From Cyclobacterium lianum (lineage in GTDB: Bacteria > Bacteroidota > Bacteroidia > Cytophagales > Cyclobacteriaceae): 64,000 nucleotides of DNA. A program made the translations under genes and the position numbers. The notes beneath the pieces were generated by a model, which made no database searches, was not told where the DNA came from, and saw only the letters and a program-made list of their open reading frames with translations. Location of the stretch: NCBI RefSeq assembly GCF_900143075.1, contig NZ_FRCY01000019.1, forward strand, positions 1-64,000, written 5' to 3'. Positions 43,642 to 52,957 of this stretch are shown piece by piece (the first letter of the stretch is position 1; each line of letters starts with the position of its first letter).

Positions 43642-44991
43642 TCAGGCTCTGGAACCGATCAATTTTTGAATAAAAGATCGCTTGGGAAGCTTTACCGCAG
43701 TCCCATTTTCCCGATTGTACTGATCCAATACCTGCTGGTGAAATTGCCGGTGAAACTCAGGGTTGAAATCTGCGCTGGACAATTGTTTCAAAACCCTTTC
43801 GGCTTTCCATCCTTCCCTGATTGCCCGGTCGAAAAATTCATGCCGCATTCTCCAGCCGAAGGCATTCATTCCCAGGATACAGTCTTTCTGATCAAACAGA
43901 AGCCTCAGCGCAACTTTACCTGATCCACTCTCCCAATAGAAAGAATGGTACGGCTCAGTCCATTTGGCCGGAACATGACCGTAGGTTTGGTATTCGATGT
44001 CAAAGAATTTGGCCGAGTTGAACCAAATTCCCGGCACATAGCTCACCTGCTTTTTGTGGGTAAGATTATGGGCCAGCGTTTCACCGTGCATGCGACCGGT
44101 GTACCACACCTGCTCTATGGTCTTGCGCCCCTCTCCGGGAGCTGATCTGAATTCGGCACAATCGCCAATGGCGTATACGCCGGGCAAATTGGTCTGAAAC
44201 TTGTCGTCAACCAGAATGCCGCGGTCTGTGTCCAAAGGGCTATCTTTAAAGATATCTATCAGCGGGCTTACGCCAGCCGTAAGTCCCACAAACTGACAGT
44301 CGATGGTTTCTCCATCCGTGGTTCTTATGCCCTGAACAGCCCCGTTTTTATCTGAAATGATCTCCTCAAGAGAGGTTGCTAACCGGAGGTCCACATGGTG
44401 TTCACGTATGTGTTTGCCCACCAATGCCGCTTCCTCAACGGGAAGGATATTGTCCCAGAAACCATTCTCTCTCACCAGAAAAGTAACCGGGATATTTCTG
44501 GAACGTAACATCTCGGCCATCTCTACCCCGATCAGCCCCCCTCCTACCAACACCGCACGCCCGATTTTTCCGGTATTTTCTTCCATCTGCAAAAGATCCT
44601 GATAACTGTACAGGCCCTGAACACCCTTTAGATCCTCTCCCGGCCAGCCAAATTTATTGGGTTTGGAGCCAGTGGCGAGGACCAGGGTTTTGTAGCTCAG
44701 TTTTTCTCCACCGGCGAGGTGCAATTCCCTTTCGGTGAAATCTACCTGCTCTACCCAGGCAAGTTTGAGCGAAATTTTATTTTTCTCCCAGAAATCATCG
44801 GCGTAGGGTTTGGTATGCTCGTATTTCATGTGCCCCATATAGATGTACATCAGGGCAGTTCTGGAAAAAAAATGTCTGGTCTCTGCAGATACAATGGTGA
44901 TCGGGATATCTGGGTCGTTTTTGCGAATATGCCTGGCACAGGTTACACCGGAAATTCCGTTGCCCAGGATAACGATGGTGTTGTCAGTCAT
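43642..44991 (-). CDS. NAD(P)/FAD-dependent oxidoreductase
   Basis: A 449-residue cytoplasmic flavoprotein. The FAD-binding start is IVILGNGISGVTCARHIRK and the NAD(P)-binding core is AVLVGGGLIGVEMAEML. The second FAD motif is LPGVYAIGDCAEFRS. There is no CxxxxC disulphide, so it is of the ferredoxin/rubredoxin reductase or nitrite-reductase-like type. The C-terminal 130 residues lack a recognisable dimerisation domain of a named family. It is the first gene of a minus-strand run and precedes the polyferredoxin by 119 bases, so it probably supplies or takes electrons from that protein. Confidence 0.87.
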   Translation of the reverse strand: MTDNTIVILGNGISGVTCARHIRKNDPDIPITIVSAETRHFFSRTALMYIYMGHMKYEHTKPYADDFWEKNKISLKLAWVEQVDFTERELHLAGGEKLSYKTLVLATGSKPNKFGWPGEDLKGVQGLYSYQDLLQMEENTGKIGRAVLVGGGLIGVEMAEMLRSRNIPVTFLVRENGFWDNILPVEEAALVGKHIREHHVDLRLATSLEEIISDKNGAVQGIRTTDGETIDCQFVGLTAGVSPLIDIFKDSPLDTDRGILVDDKFQTNLPGVYAIGDCAEFRSAPGEGRKTIEQVWYTGRMHGETLAHNLTHKKQVSYVPGIWFNSAKFFDIEYQTYGHVPAKWTEPYHSFYWESGSGKVALRLLFDQKDCILGMNAFGWRMRHEFFDRAIREGWKAERVLKQLSSADFNPEFHRQFHQQVLDQYNRENGTAVKLPKRSFIQKLIGSRA

Positions 44992-45150
44992 TTGCGAAAT
45001 TTCTCAGATTCTGGTTAAATGTGTACGGTTGGTTTTTTGTTTGGCCTCCTTTTAATTACAATAACAGACGAGTAGCCTTAGATTTCCTGACAAGTTGATC
45101 AAAATTTGGGACATAAAAAATATTAATAAGGGGTTTCAGGTTGGTCTGGT

Positions 45151-45210
45151 CCAGTACCTACCCGCCTCGACAGCTTCAAAAAGCTAGCGCGTAGGGAAAG
45201 CGGTACCCTG
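45151..45210. other. Nested hairpin in the gap between the oxidoreductase and kinase genes
   Basis: CCTACCCGC (45157-45165) pairs with GCGCGTAGG (45187-45195) with one mismatch. Inside it AGCTT (45172-45176) pairs with AAGCT (45181-45185) around CAAA. This nested stem lies upstream of the FAD oxidoreductase gene (minus, start 44991) and downstream of the histidine kinase. It could be a leader structure, a terminator relic or a mobile-element end. A short palindrome AAAACGCGTTTT (45233-45244) lies nearby. Confidence 0.35.
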
Positions 45211-45276
45211 CCTGTAAAATTGAATTCCCAATAAAACGCGTTTTTTTACACCACGCCGAATCCGTTTGCTTTGGGG

Positions 45277-46365
45277 TTAAAGAAAAATAGTGAACTTGGT
45301 CCCTTGATTGGGCTTGCTTTTGATTTCAATTTTTCCACCCAGCTCAGTCACCTGTTTGTGTACCAGGTACAGGCCTATTCCCTGACTATCTTTGTGATTA
45401 TGAAAGGTCTGGTCAAACCCGAAAAGCTTCTTTTTTACCAGATCCAAATCAAAACCCAATCCGTTGTCAGTAAATTCAATGTGGGATCGCCCGTCTTTCT
45501 CATAAGAGTAAATTTCTATCAGGGGTTTTGTATTCGGCCGACTATACTTGATGGAATTGGATATCAGGTTTAGGAATATGCTCTGCAGGTAAACCTTATT
45601 GAAATAAACTTCCGGCATTCTGGAAAAATCGGGCAAAATAACTGCCCCCGAACTCTCCACCAGGGACCGAATGGCTCCAACAGAATGAGAGAAAACCTCC
45701 TTTAGATTAAGTTTCTCCACCCTTACCCGCATCACATCCTCCTGCTTCAGATTGCCAAGAAAATTATCCAGCATGTTTTTTAGGCTGGCAGTAGATTCAT
45801 TGAGCAATTGCACCAACTCAAAGGTTTCCTGGTCCTCAATTTTTTTAGAATCCATCAATTGAAAGATGGCCAGAATATTATTGACCGGTGCTCTCAGATC
45901 ATGCGTGGCAGCGAAAGTAAGCTGCTTGAGTTTGTCGTTCGTTTCTGTAAGCGATCGGATCAGTTCATTTCTGCTGGCCTCAATTTCCTTCTGGTAAGTT
46001 ACATTCTTGGCGATGCCATATATTAAACCCTCCTCTACAAGTGGAAAAAAGGTCCATGAAAGCCAAACCAGTTCTCCTTTTTTTGTGAGGTAGCGGTTTT
46101 CAAAATTCCTGAGCGGAGAATTGGCAATATCTGAATTCCGAATAAATTGATTGGTAAAATCTGCCTCCTCACTAAACAGAAAGGAATCGATGGGATGTGA
46201 CAAAAGTTCAGCTTCTGTATACCCCATCAATTTCTGAAATGATGGGTTCACCTGCTTGTAAAATCCATCATCACCCGCAATGCAGAGTAAATCCGGCGAC
46301 ATCTTGAAAAACAAATCCAAATCGTATTCTGAACTACCCAAAATTCCTACTGAATTTTCTATCAT
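45277..46365 (-). CDS. PAS-domain sensor histidine kinase
   Basis: About 362 residues from ATG 46365. A PAS domain (about 14-130, LFFKMSPDLLCIAGDDGFY) with a PAC tail leads to a HisKA H-box, TFAATHDLRAPVNNILAIF, and a HATPase_c domain with N-box FLNLISNSIKYS, FTDNGLGFDLD and GIGLYLVHKQV. No TM segment or signal peptide is visible, so it is cytoplasmic. The frame continues upstream to a TTG at 46521, but that extension (KLKIRRKKGIQGKK) is lysine-rich and lacks an ATG; the PAS begins right after ATG 46365. No partner response regulator is encoded next to it. Confidence 0.9.
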   Translation of the reverse strand: MIENSVGILGSSEYDLDLFFKMSPDLLCIAGDDGFYKQVNPSFQKLMGYTEAELLSHPIDSFLFSEEADFTNQFIRNSDIANSPLRNFENRYLTKKGELVWLSWTFFPLVEEGLIYGIAKNVTYQKEIEASRNELIRSLTETNDKLKQLTFAATHDLRAPVNNILAIFQLMDSKKIEDQETFELVQLLNESTASLKNMLDNFLGNLKQEDVMRVRVEKLNLKEVFSHSVGAIRSLVESSGAVILPDFSRMPEVYFNKVYLQSIFLNLISNSIKYSRPNTKPLIEIYSYEKDGRSHIEFTDNGLGFDLDLVKKKLFGFDQTFHNHKDSQGIGLYLVHKQVTELGGKIEIKSKPNQGTKFTIFL

Positions 46366-46678
46366 TCCATCATTTTTATACAATTGAAAACCACCGGTTA
46401 GATCTGCCAACCCCAGTTTAGCCCCAATCTGCAGCGCCTCTAAACCCTTCTTACCCTGTATGCCCTTCTTTCGACGTATTTTCAATTTCAAGTCTTTCTT
46501 TTGTCTCCTCAACCAAAACAATTACTGAGCCAAAAAAATCGGCTGAAGACACAAAATGGATAAGGATTTTTTACAAATAAACAAATATGTTTTTGGCCTA
46601 TAAAAAAAACGCATTGACCAGAAATAAAAATTACTAATTTTATTTTTGCTATTAAAACTGTTTAAAAATCAACAATAA

Positions 46679-46927
46679 ATGGACCAAAATTACCCTATTG
46701 GTGCAAACTTATATGTAAACGTACCGGCCTGACTTGCTGGCAGTGGAGCTGCTGAAGACCCGTCCTTCGATTCAAATTTTGTATTCTTTACCTGGAATAC
46801 TCAGCCTCGGTCGCGAGAAAAAGTGGCTTTAACGGTAGTGTCCCATCCGCCCCCTACCGATGAGGAGTATATTAAAAAAGTGTAAATCAATGTATTAAAG
46901 AATAAACACTATCATCCTGATAGGTGT
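46679..46927 (+). pseudogene. Frame with an in-frame TGA and downstream hairpin
   Basis: ATG at 46679 opens a frame that meets TGA at 46730-46732 and then stays open to TAA at 46883-46885, 69 codons in all. The second part reads like protein (SFDSNFVFFTW, TDEEYIKKV). A hairpin follows (46906-46914 with 46918-46927, one bulge, then ATTTTC), like a terminator. It could be a decayed small gene, a non-coding transcript, or a chance frame. No selenocysteine element is evident, so nonsense mutation is the simpler reading. Confidence 0.35.
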
Positions 46928-47113
46928 ATTTTCTAAATGCTTAGCCTACCGGTGACGTAATTGCATCAGCTATTTTTGGTAAAGTAGAAACCCTAAAAAA
47001 TCTGTTAAATAAAGAAGAGATAAATTTAATTACGCTATGAGCGCTGGCCAGACAAAAAACCGGGGTGCGCAGGAGGCTTGTGGGAGGAAGGATTTTTTTG
47101 TCTTGATTTTTTG

Positions 47114-47169
47114 GTACTTTTTCATCAAAGCCTGCCCCGAGCAGCGAAGCGAATCGGGGGAAAAAGTAC
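47114..47169. repeat. Nested inverted repeat GTACTTTTT ... AAAAAGTAC
   Basis: GTACTTTTT (47114-47122) pairs with AAAAAGTAC (47161-47169). Inside it CCCCGA (47135-47140) pairs with TCGGGG (47154-47159). Preceding T-rich text (TTTTTTTGTCTTGATTTTTTG) resembles repeats common between genes in this phylum. It lies in the 1.2 kb gap between the kinase and sialidase genes and is probably a non-autonomous repeat. Confidence 0.6.
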
Positions 47170-47296
47170 AGAGAATAAGAGGTTTACCAGATGATGTAAA
47201 GATCTAATCCTGATAAAACCAACAATAACCTTATATCCCGTTTATTGCAAAATACCAATCTTCATCCTGATTTCAGCGTTTTTTAAAATGTTAATT

Positions 47297-47520
47297 CTCG
47301 CAGTGACGCCAGAACGCGTCATTGCGAGCGCAGTTGGTCCCTGAGCCTGTCGAAGGGAGCAATCTGAACCGAAGCGTAGGTGTTAATTCATCGAGAAAGG
47401 AAAATATGATAATGAATTCGTTTACGTACGTCTTCAGACTGCCGCGGGGGCAAGGAAAAGTAGCAATACGATAACGTCCCATCTGCCCCCTCGCAGTGAC
47501 GACGAGCCGCGTCATTGCGC
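47297..47520. repeat. Pair of palindromic units tcgcagtgacg ... cgtcattgcga
   Basis: Unit 1: CTCGCAGTGACG (47297-47308) and CGTCATTGCGAG (47317-47328). Unit 2: TCGCAGTGACG (47491-47501) and CGTCATTGCGC (47510-47520). Between them lies GGTCCCTGAGCCTGTCGAAGGG (47337-47358). A segment ending GTCCCATCTGCCCCCT (about 47475-47490) also matches GTCCCATCCGCCCCCT at 46839-46854. These look like REP/BIME-type intergenic repeats. They sit next to the sialidase stop (47536). I see no gene in 46928-47535. Confidence 0.65.
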
Positions 47521-47535
47521 AGCCTGTCACCAGGC

Positions 47536-49053
47536 CTATTCTGGTATCAGCTCTTGAATAGCTATCACCTGGAAGGCAAGATGTGCCTGGCTACTTTCAT
47601 AAATAATGCCTACATGATCCTGGTCGATCAGGGTCAGGCAGGAATATCCGGCACTCCTTCCCTGGTCCAGAAGTACCTGCATGTGATCAGGCCAGGTATT
47701 GCCCTGATCCGGACTTGCCTTGAGGGTAATATCCTCTCTGGCCTCTGTAGATGCCGGGTTGGAGAAGAGCAATATCTCGTCCGTGTAATTGATGATGCTG
47801 GCCATACATACGGGCTCTATCAGTGCTGACCTGCTGCTGGCATGTGTAGTCCAGTTCCTGCCCAGATCCGTAGTCACTGCCACCGACCGAGATCCACCCC
47901 GGTTATCTCTCATGTTTAGCATCAAACTGCCATCCGCCAATTCGACTACCTGTGCCTCGGTCGTGTTGGATTTAGCCCCTGTGCCCACCTCCCATGTGGT
48001 GCCACGATCTTTGCTGTAGATGATGGTGCTGTAGGGCATTTTATCGGCATCCTTGTATTGCGCAGCAAAAACGAGCGTGCCATCTTTCATCGTGATGCCT
48101 TTGCCGGGACCATTAAAGAACAATTGCCAGGAGGGATCTTTCATTTGTGCGGTGATATTGACAGGGTCGGACCAGCTCTCGCCATCATCTTCGGATTTCA
48201 CCAGCATCAGTTGTCCGGTTTCTTCGGGACTCATTCCGGGACCGGAGCTGTTCCAGGCTGCTGTATTGGGTTTTCCATGCAGCCACAACGCAGCCACCCA
48301 AATTGTCCCGGTTTCCTCATCTACCAATATGGCGGGGTCTCCGATGCCGTTTTGATCCTGTGGCAAACCAGCCCATTCTCCCATATCCATGATGATTTTC
48401 ATGGGTTCCCAGCTTTGACCTCCATTGGTGCTGCGGCTCAAACCAACGTCAATATCACCCTGCAGATCAGAGCCCTTGTCATGACGTACATCATATACGG
48501 CAAGCAGGGTACCGGCATTACTAGTGGCAAGACCGGGGATCCTGTAGGTATGCACTCCATTATCCCCTTTATCTCTGATGGATTTAGCCAGCCTATAGGA
48601 AAGCAGGCTATCCTGCCCGGCAGGTTTCACTTTTTTACCGGCCAGGTCTACAAATGCTACCTGCATATCAAATTTTTTCCGGATATCGGCGGCTTGATCC
48701 GCAACAATAGTAATTTCAAAACGCTGTGTCCCTGCGGAAAGGTCCGTTGCCTTCTCAAACAACCAATGCCCACCAGACGGATTAAAGGATCCCAGTAACT
48801 GCCGTCTTTCATCGCTGAGCTTGTAGAGCAAAATCTCCTTCACTTCGATTTCAGCTTTTAGCTCAAGACCTATTGCCGCAAGGATTGCAGCTTCATTTAC
48901 TTCTGTTTCCAGCCTGCCTACCGGCGTTTCCTTTCCTGCTATTACCGGAACATATACCTGTTCCCAGCTGATATAGTCTGCAACCGGCCAGTCCTTCCCG
49001 GTGCCACAAGCCGCCAGTACCAATACCAGCAAGCAAAATTTGATCGTTCTCAT
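47536..49053 (-). CDS. nanH: Exo-alpha-sialidase (GH33)
   Basis: A 505-residue lipoprotein (lipobox VLAACGTGK, Cys about residue 16). Residues 25-165 form an N-terminal beta domain. The catalytic six-bladed propeller has the arginine motif TYRIPGL (near 170) and five Asp boxes: STNGGQSWEP, SEDDGESWSD, SKDRGTTWEV, TTDLGRNWTT and SPDQGNTWPD. The catalytic Asp is likely in VYDVRHDKGSD. It releases sialic acid from glycans at the cell surface or in the periplasm. It is the last gene of the nan operon; its start lies 150 bases after the transporter stop. Confidence 0.94.
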   Translation of the reverse strand: MRTIKFCLLVLVLAACGTGKDWPVADYISWEQVYVPVIAGKETPVGRLETEVNEAAILAAIGLELKAEIEVKEILLYKLSDERRQLLGSFNPSGGHWLFEKATDLSAGTQRFEITIVADQAADIRKKFDMQVAFVDLAGKKVKPAGQDSLLSYRLAKSIRDKGDNGVHTYRIPGLATSNAGTLLAVYDVRHDKGSDLQGDIDVGLSRSTNGGQSWEPMKIIMDMGEWAGLPQDQNGIGDPAILVDEETGTIWVAALWLHGKPNTAAWNSSGPGMSPEETGQLMLVKSEDDGESWSDPVNITAQMKDPSWQLFFNGPGKGITMKDGTLVFAAQYKDADKMPYSTIIYSKDRGTTWEVGTGAKSNTTEAQVVELADGSLMLNMRDNRGGSRSVAVTTDLGRNWTTHASSRSALIEPVCMASIINYTDEILLFSNPASTEAREDITLKASPDQGNTWPDHMQVLLDQGRSAGYSCLTLIDQDHVGIIYESSQAHLAFQVIAIQELIPE

Positions 49054-49203
49054 AGTTATGTATTTTTGTTTATTTCAATATTCCTCCCCTTTTTCGTACA
49101 GGAAGGGCTTTTTTCCTATTTTCTATCTCAGGCGCCGATTGGGCCTGCTCCCGCTGGTCTTTAATAAGGATAATGGGTGCAAACATTACCCGCAAATTTC
49201 TGA

Positions 49204-51909
49204 TCAGACAACCTCTTTGACAATTTTTTTATTCATGGTTTTGAGTGTGAGCCCGCTTAGCTGCTGCCGGGAAGGGCGGGGAAATAGTTTGCTGGCCAGA
49301 TAGGCCAGCAACATGGCACTTGCCAATCCGGTAAAGGCATACAGGTGGATGCTCAGATTGGTTTGAGATTTTACCAGTACCTGTACCATAGCGCTACCCA
49401 ATAAACCGATCAGCGCCCCTCTGGCATTGGTGCTTGAAGACAAGATGCCGACGAGGAAGATACCGCCCAAACCTCCTGCAAAAAGACCAATCAGCATGTT
49501 GAACTGATCCCAGAGGGAGGGAATACCCATTGTAGCCATCAGCAGCGCAAACCCTGTTCCCAGCACACCTACCGCCACAGTAACCCAGCGGGCAAACCTA
49601 AGCGTATGCTGACCACCGCGATCCTTTGGATACAGCTTTCGGTAAAAATCTGTCGTCACCACCGTGGCTACAGAATTCATGCTGCTATCCAGGCTCGACA
49701 TGGCTGCGGCAAATACGGCTGCGATCAATAGCCCGGAAACACCGTCGGGCAATTGGGTCACGATATACCAGGGAAATATACTGTCTGTATTGGTCATCAC
49801 CGGAGATAGCTCCTGAGGATGTGTGAGGTAAAACAGATACAGGGCCGTACCGATAGAAAAGAAAATCAAAGCCGAGGGTAAAGCCATCAGTGCCCCTGTC
49901 AGTATACTTTTCGATGCGGCAGCTTCATCTCTGGTAGTCAGGTATCGCTGAATGACCGTTTGATCACTGCCATATTGTACGATGTTTGAAGCCAGGCCAC
50001 CCAGTAATATGACCCAGATAGCCGTACCTGTAAAGTCCAGGCGAGTGTCAAAAAGCTTCATCTTCTGATCCTCCCTGACCAGTACAGCCAGCTCCTCCCA
50101 TCCCAGGTCTATGCTGTAAACCATAAGGATCAAGCTCAAAAGGGCGCCGCCAAGCAATACGACGACCTGGATGACATCAGTCCATATGACCGCTTCTATG
50201 CCACCCAATACGGTATACAAGATGCTAAGCACACCCATCAGAAGAATGCAGGTAAAGACATCAATATCAGTAATCACCGCAAGTGCAAGTGAGGGCAACA
50301 ACAAGACAATACCCAGTCTACCCAGTTGCAAAGCAATGTATATCAGGCTACCCAGGAGACGAATGGATTTGTCAAACCGCATTTCCAGATACTCATAGGC
50401 AGAGGTGAGGTTAAGTCTCCTGAAAAAGGGCAAAAACCAGAAAATGATGATGGGAGAGACGAGAATAATGGTCATCAGCAGCCAAAACAAAGTCCAGTCG
50501 GTGGCAAAGGTTTTGGAAGGAATCGCCATGAAGGTGATGGCACTGAGCTGGGTGCCAAATACGCTGATCCCAGCAGCCCACCAGGGCACTCTCCCTCCTG
50601 CCCTGAAGAAATCAGTTACAGATTCCTGCTTGCGGGAGATGACAACTCCCATAAGGACCAAAACCCCCAGATAAAGGCCCAGAATAATATAATTTAACCA
50701 TCCAAAGCCTTCCTTTTTCGAAAGCACCATTCCCTTTATCTGCGGCGTTCTGGTTCCGGGGCTTATCTCTCCGGAGGGCAATACAAGCATGCCATCCCAA
50801 AAAAGAGCCGGAGTAGTAACCGGTGCTCTCACCGGAAGATCTGCCAATCTGGACCAGGTGCCCGTCACCGCATGGTATGCCAGGATTCGTCTGCTAAAGC
50901 CCGGGTGAGATTCCAGAATTTCGTTTCTCTCCCCAACCAGCTGCAGCGAATCTGAATGGCTCAAATCAGGATCTGCCAATGCGTCGGGGTACTGCTCAAG
51001 TTTTCGGTACAAGGTCCCCTCATCCCCTCCAAAAAAAAGGATATGGCCGGAGCCAAATGCAGCCGCTGTGCCTGCAGCAAGGGAAAGAATATTCCCCGCA
51101 CCGTCTTCAATTTTTCCGGCCTTTGCCCATTTTTTTTGATTAAAAGAATAGGAATACAGGTCCGCGTAAAAAGCTGTCGGACCATCCGGTTTCTTCTGCC
51201 GCCCTCCGGCTAAAAAGAGCTGGGGCTCCTGCCCGTCATGCTGTACCGCTACCATGGCATGCGACCTTCCCGGTCCGGGAAACGGATTCAGGGATTCCCA
51301 GCCGGCGGCTGCATCATTGATGTTTAAACGATAGAAATTGTTCCAAACCTGCTCATTTTCTCCACCGGCGAGGTAGACATAACCCTCATGATATACCGCT
51401 GATGCATTGGAAAGGGGCATGGGAAGCGGTACACCCGCCTCCACATCCACTTGCTGCATCTTTTCATCCCAGGAGATCCACCAGGAGTTGCTGTGATAAC
51501 CCTGATCATTTTCTCCCCCCATGCAAAACACCCCGATCGGTGTACTTACAGATGCGCCGTAGGCCAGGTTTATGGGCAGGGTCTCTCTTAGCTCTGCTAC
51601 CCATTTTACGCCTTCAGGATCTTTAAGCAGTACATGTATGGCATTCCAGAATTTCTTCTTTCCCCCATTCCAGGGTTTGTCGTCAGGAAAATTGGCACCA
51701 CCGGCCAGAATCAGGGCGCCATTATGCGTACCTGCATACATCCCGGCATACCCCAATGAACGTGCCTGACCAGCCATTGCCGGCATTTCGGCGAGCACCT
51801 GCCAGTCAAAGTCTCCGTAGGTTTTGGGCTTTTCCCCGGCCAGACCCTGGGTCTGGTAGAACAAGAGCAAAAAAAGGCCCTGAAAAATAAATCTATACGC
51901 TTTCAGCAT
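49204..51909 (-). CDS. Fused NanM-like Kelch mutarotase and sodium:solute symporter
   Basis: About 901 residues. A signal peptide leads to a Kelch propeller (about 25-390) with repeats such as GALILAGGANFPDD, GVFCMGGENDQGYHSNSWW, YVYLAGGENEQVWNNFY and LFLAGGRQKKPDG, as in N-acetylneuraminate mutarotase. From about 410 a 13-14-TM SSS symporter follows (YIILGLYLGVLVLMGVVISRKQ, FFRAGGRVPWWAAGISVFGTQLSA). This fuses sialic acid anomer conversion to Na+ uptake. ATG 51909 is used: a longer frame begins at 51978 but overlaps the NanA stop (51920) and lacks a signal peptide. It is 10 bases after nanA. Confidence 0.9.
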   Translation of the reverse strand: MLKAYRFIFQGLFLLLFYQTQGLAGEKPKTYGDFDWQVLAEMPAMAGQARSLGYAGMYAGTHNGALILAGGANFPDDKPWNGGKKKFWNAIHVLLKDPEGVKWVAELRETLPINLAYGASVSTPIGVFCMGGENDQGYHSNSWWISWDEKMQQVDVEAGVPLPMPLSNASAVYHEGYVYLAGGENEQVWNNFYRLNINDAAAGWESLNPFPGPGRSHAMVAVQHDGQEPQLFLAGGRQKKPDGPTAFYADLYSYSFNQKKWAKAGKIEDGAGNILSLAAGTAAAFGSGHILFFGGDEGTLYRKLEQYPDALADPDLSHSDSLQLVGERNEILESHPGFSRRILAYHAVTGTWSRLADLPVRAPVTTPALFWDGMLVLPSGEISPGTRTPQIKGMVLSKKEGFGWLNYIILGLYLGVLVLMGVVISRKQESVTDFFRAGGRVPWWAAGISVFGTQLSAITFMAIPSKTFATDWTLFWLLMTIILVSPIIIFWFLPFFRRLNLTSAYEYLEMRFDKSIRLLGSLIYIALQLGRLGIVLLLPSLALAVITDIDVFTCILLMGVLSILYTVLGGIEAVIWTDVIQVVVLLGGALLSLILMVYSIDLGWEELAVLVREDQKMKLFDTRLDFTGTAIWVILLGGLASNIVQYGSDQTVIQRYLTTRDEAAASKSILTGALMALPSALIFFSIGTALYLFYLTHPQELSPVMTNTDSIFPWYIVTQLPDGVSGLLIAAVFAAAMSSLDSSMNSVATVVTTDFYRKLYPKDRGGQHTLRFARWVTVAVGVLGTGFALLMATMGIPSLWDQFNMLIGLFAGGLGGIFLVGILSSSTNARGALIGLLGSAMVQVLVKSQTNLSIHLYAFTGLASAMLLAYLASKLFPRPSRQQLSGLTLKTMNKKIVKEVV

Positions 51910-51919
51910 CTCAGAGACT

Positions 51920-52849
51920 TCAGGTTTCTTGGTGGATATGCATGGAATAGTCAAAAAATGAAAGCTGATGCAATGCATTTTTAAATGTGGTCAGTTTTTC
52001 CGAATCCAGGGAAGTAACCGGTGACCTGAAATGACCACAGTCTATGCCACACAGCTTCAAGATGGCCTTTCCAGCGGCGGGCCCTCCGTATTGTCCGTAC
52101 AAATGAATAAAGTCGACCGACCGTTCCTGCAGCCGAAGGGCCTTCTGCATGTCCCCTGCCTCAAAGGCCCTGAAAATATCCAGATACAGGGAGGCGGCAA
52201 AATTATAAGTACTGCCCACTGCTCCTCTGGCGCCCATTGCCAGTCCTGCCAGAAAAGTCTCGTCCCAGCCCCACAATACATCGTATTTCCCCCCTTCATG
52301 GCGCAGACATTGATTAAACTCCATAAGGTTATTATGGGTATACTTGATACCGGCAAAATTAGGGATTTTTTCTGCAGCAACTTCCAGCAACTGCAGCATG
52401 GGCAGCTCCACTCTGGTAAGCAGGGGAATATGATAGAAGTAAAATGGCAAGTTGGGTGAAGCCGCAGCGATGGGCGCCAGGTATGCAACCAGCTGCTCCA
52501 CATTTGCTGGTCTGAAATAATAGGGCGCGGTAACCGCTACACCATACAATTGCAGGTCAGCAGCAAATTTACCCAGTGACATGGCTTCTTTTTGATTGCT
52601 ACCTCCCAGCATGGCCAGCACTTTAAATTGATTATTTTGCTCCCTGGCCCATTTTTGCATCAGCACCTGTTTTTCAGTCAGGCTTAAAGCAGCGCCTTCG
52701 CCTGTCGTGCCATTGATAAAGACGCCCCCAATACCCTGCCGCTTCAGTGCGCTGGCATAGGAAGGAATGATTTCGGGATTAATTTCTCCCTGTTCATTAT
52801 AAGGGGCAAATGTTGCTGCGATCAATCCTGTTATTTTATTGATTTTCAT
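51920..52849 (-). CDS. nanA: N-acetylneuraminate lyase
   Basis: A 309-residue DHDPS/NAL-family aldolase. It has GVFINGTTGEGAALSL (GTTGE substrate loop), FYFYHIPLLTRVELP (proton-relay Tyr region) and FAGIKYTHNNLMEF with the Schiff-base Lys at about residue 173. The YxYH-x2 motif and the GIKYTH sequence are typical of NanA rather than DapA. It cleaves sialic acid to ManNAc and pyruvate in the cytoplasm. It follows SusD after 148 bases containing a hairpin and precedes the symporter by 10 bases. Confidence 0.93.
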   Translation of the reverse strand: MKINKITGLIAATFAPYNEQGEINPEIIPSYASALKRQGIGGVFINGTTGEGAALSLTEKQVLMQKWAREQNNQFKVLAMLGGSNQKEAMSLGKFAADLQLYGVAVTAPYYFRPANVEQLVAYLAPIAAASPNLPFYFYHIPLLTRVELPMLQLLEVAAEKIPNFAGIKYTHNNLMEFNQCLRHEGGKYDVLWGWDETFLAGLAMGARGAVGSTYNFAASLYLDIFRAFEAGDMQKALRLQERSVDFIHLYGQYGGPAAGKAILKLCGIDCGHFRSPVTSLDSEKLTTFKNALHQLSFFDYSMHIHQET

Positions 52850-52957
52850 TCGTTAGTATTTAAAGGTATAGTCGTACACCTGCATTCTGAACCGGAGGTA
52901 CCAGTAATTTTTTTTCTTCAGGCAGTACAGCTACCTGATTTCAATTCAACAAGTGCA

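Noticed and set aside
45233-45244. AAAACGCGTTTT palindrome as terminator
   Set aside because: It has no loop and would not form an RNA hairpin; it is only a short palindrome.
46366-46521. TTG-initiated extension of the PAS kinase
   Set aside because: The added residues are lysine-rich with no ATG and no domain; the PAS begins right after ATG 46365.
46730-46732. TGA as selenocysteine codon
   Set aside because: No SECIS-like stem directly follows and no selenoprotein family is recognised; a nonsense or chance frame is simpler.
47291-47530. 79-residue minus-strand frame
   Set aside because: It lies wholly in palindromic intergenic repeats and has no family resemblance.
51910-51978. Extended N-terminus of the Kelch-symporter fusion
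   Set aside because: It overlaps the nanA stop and places the signal peptide inside; ATG 51909 restores a normal signal peptide.
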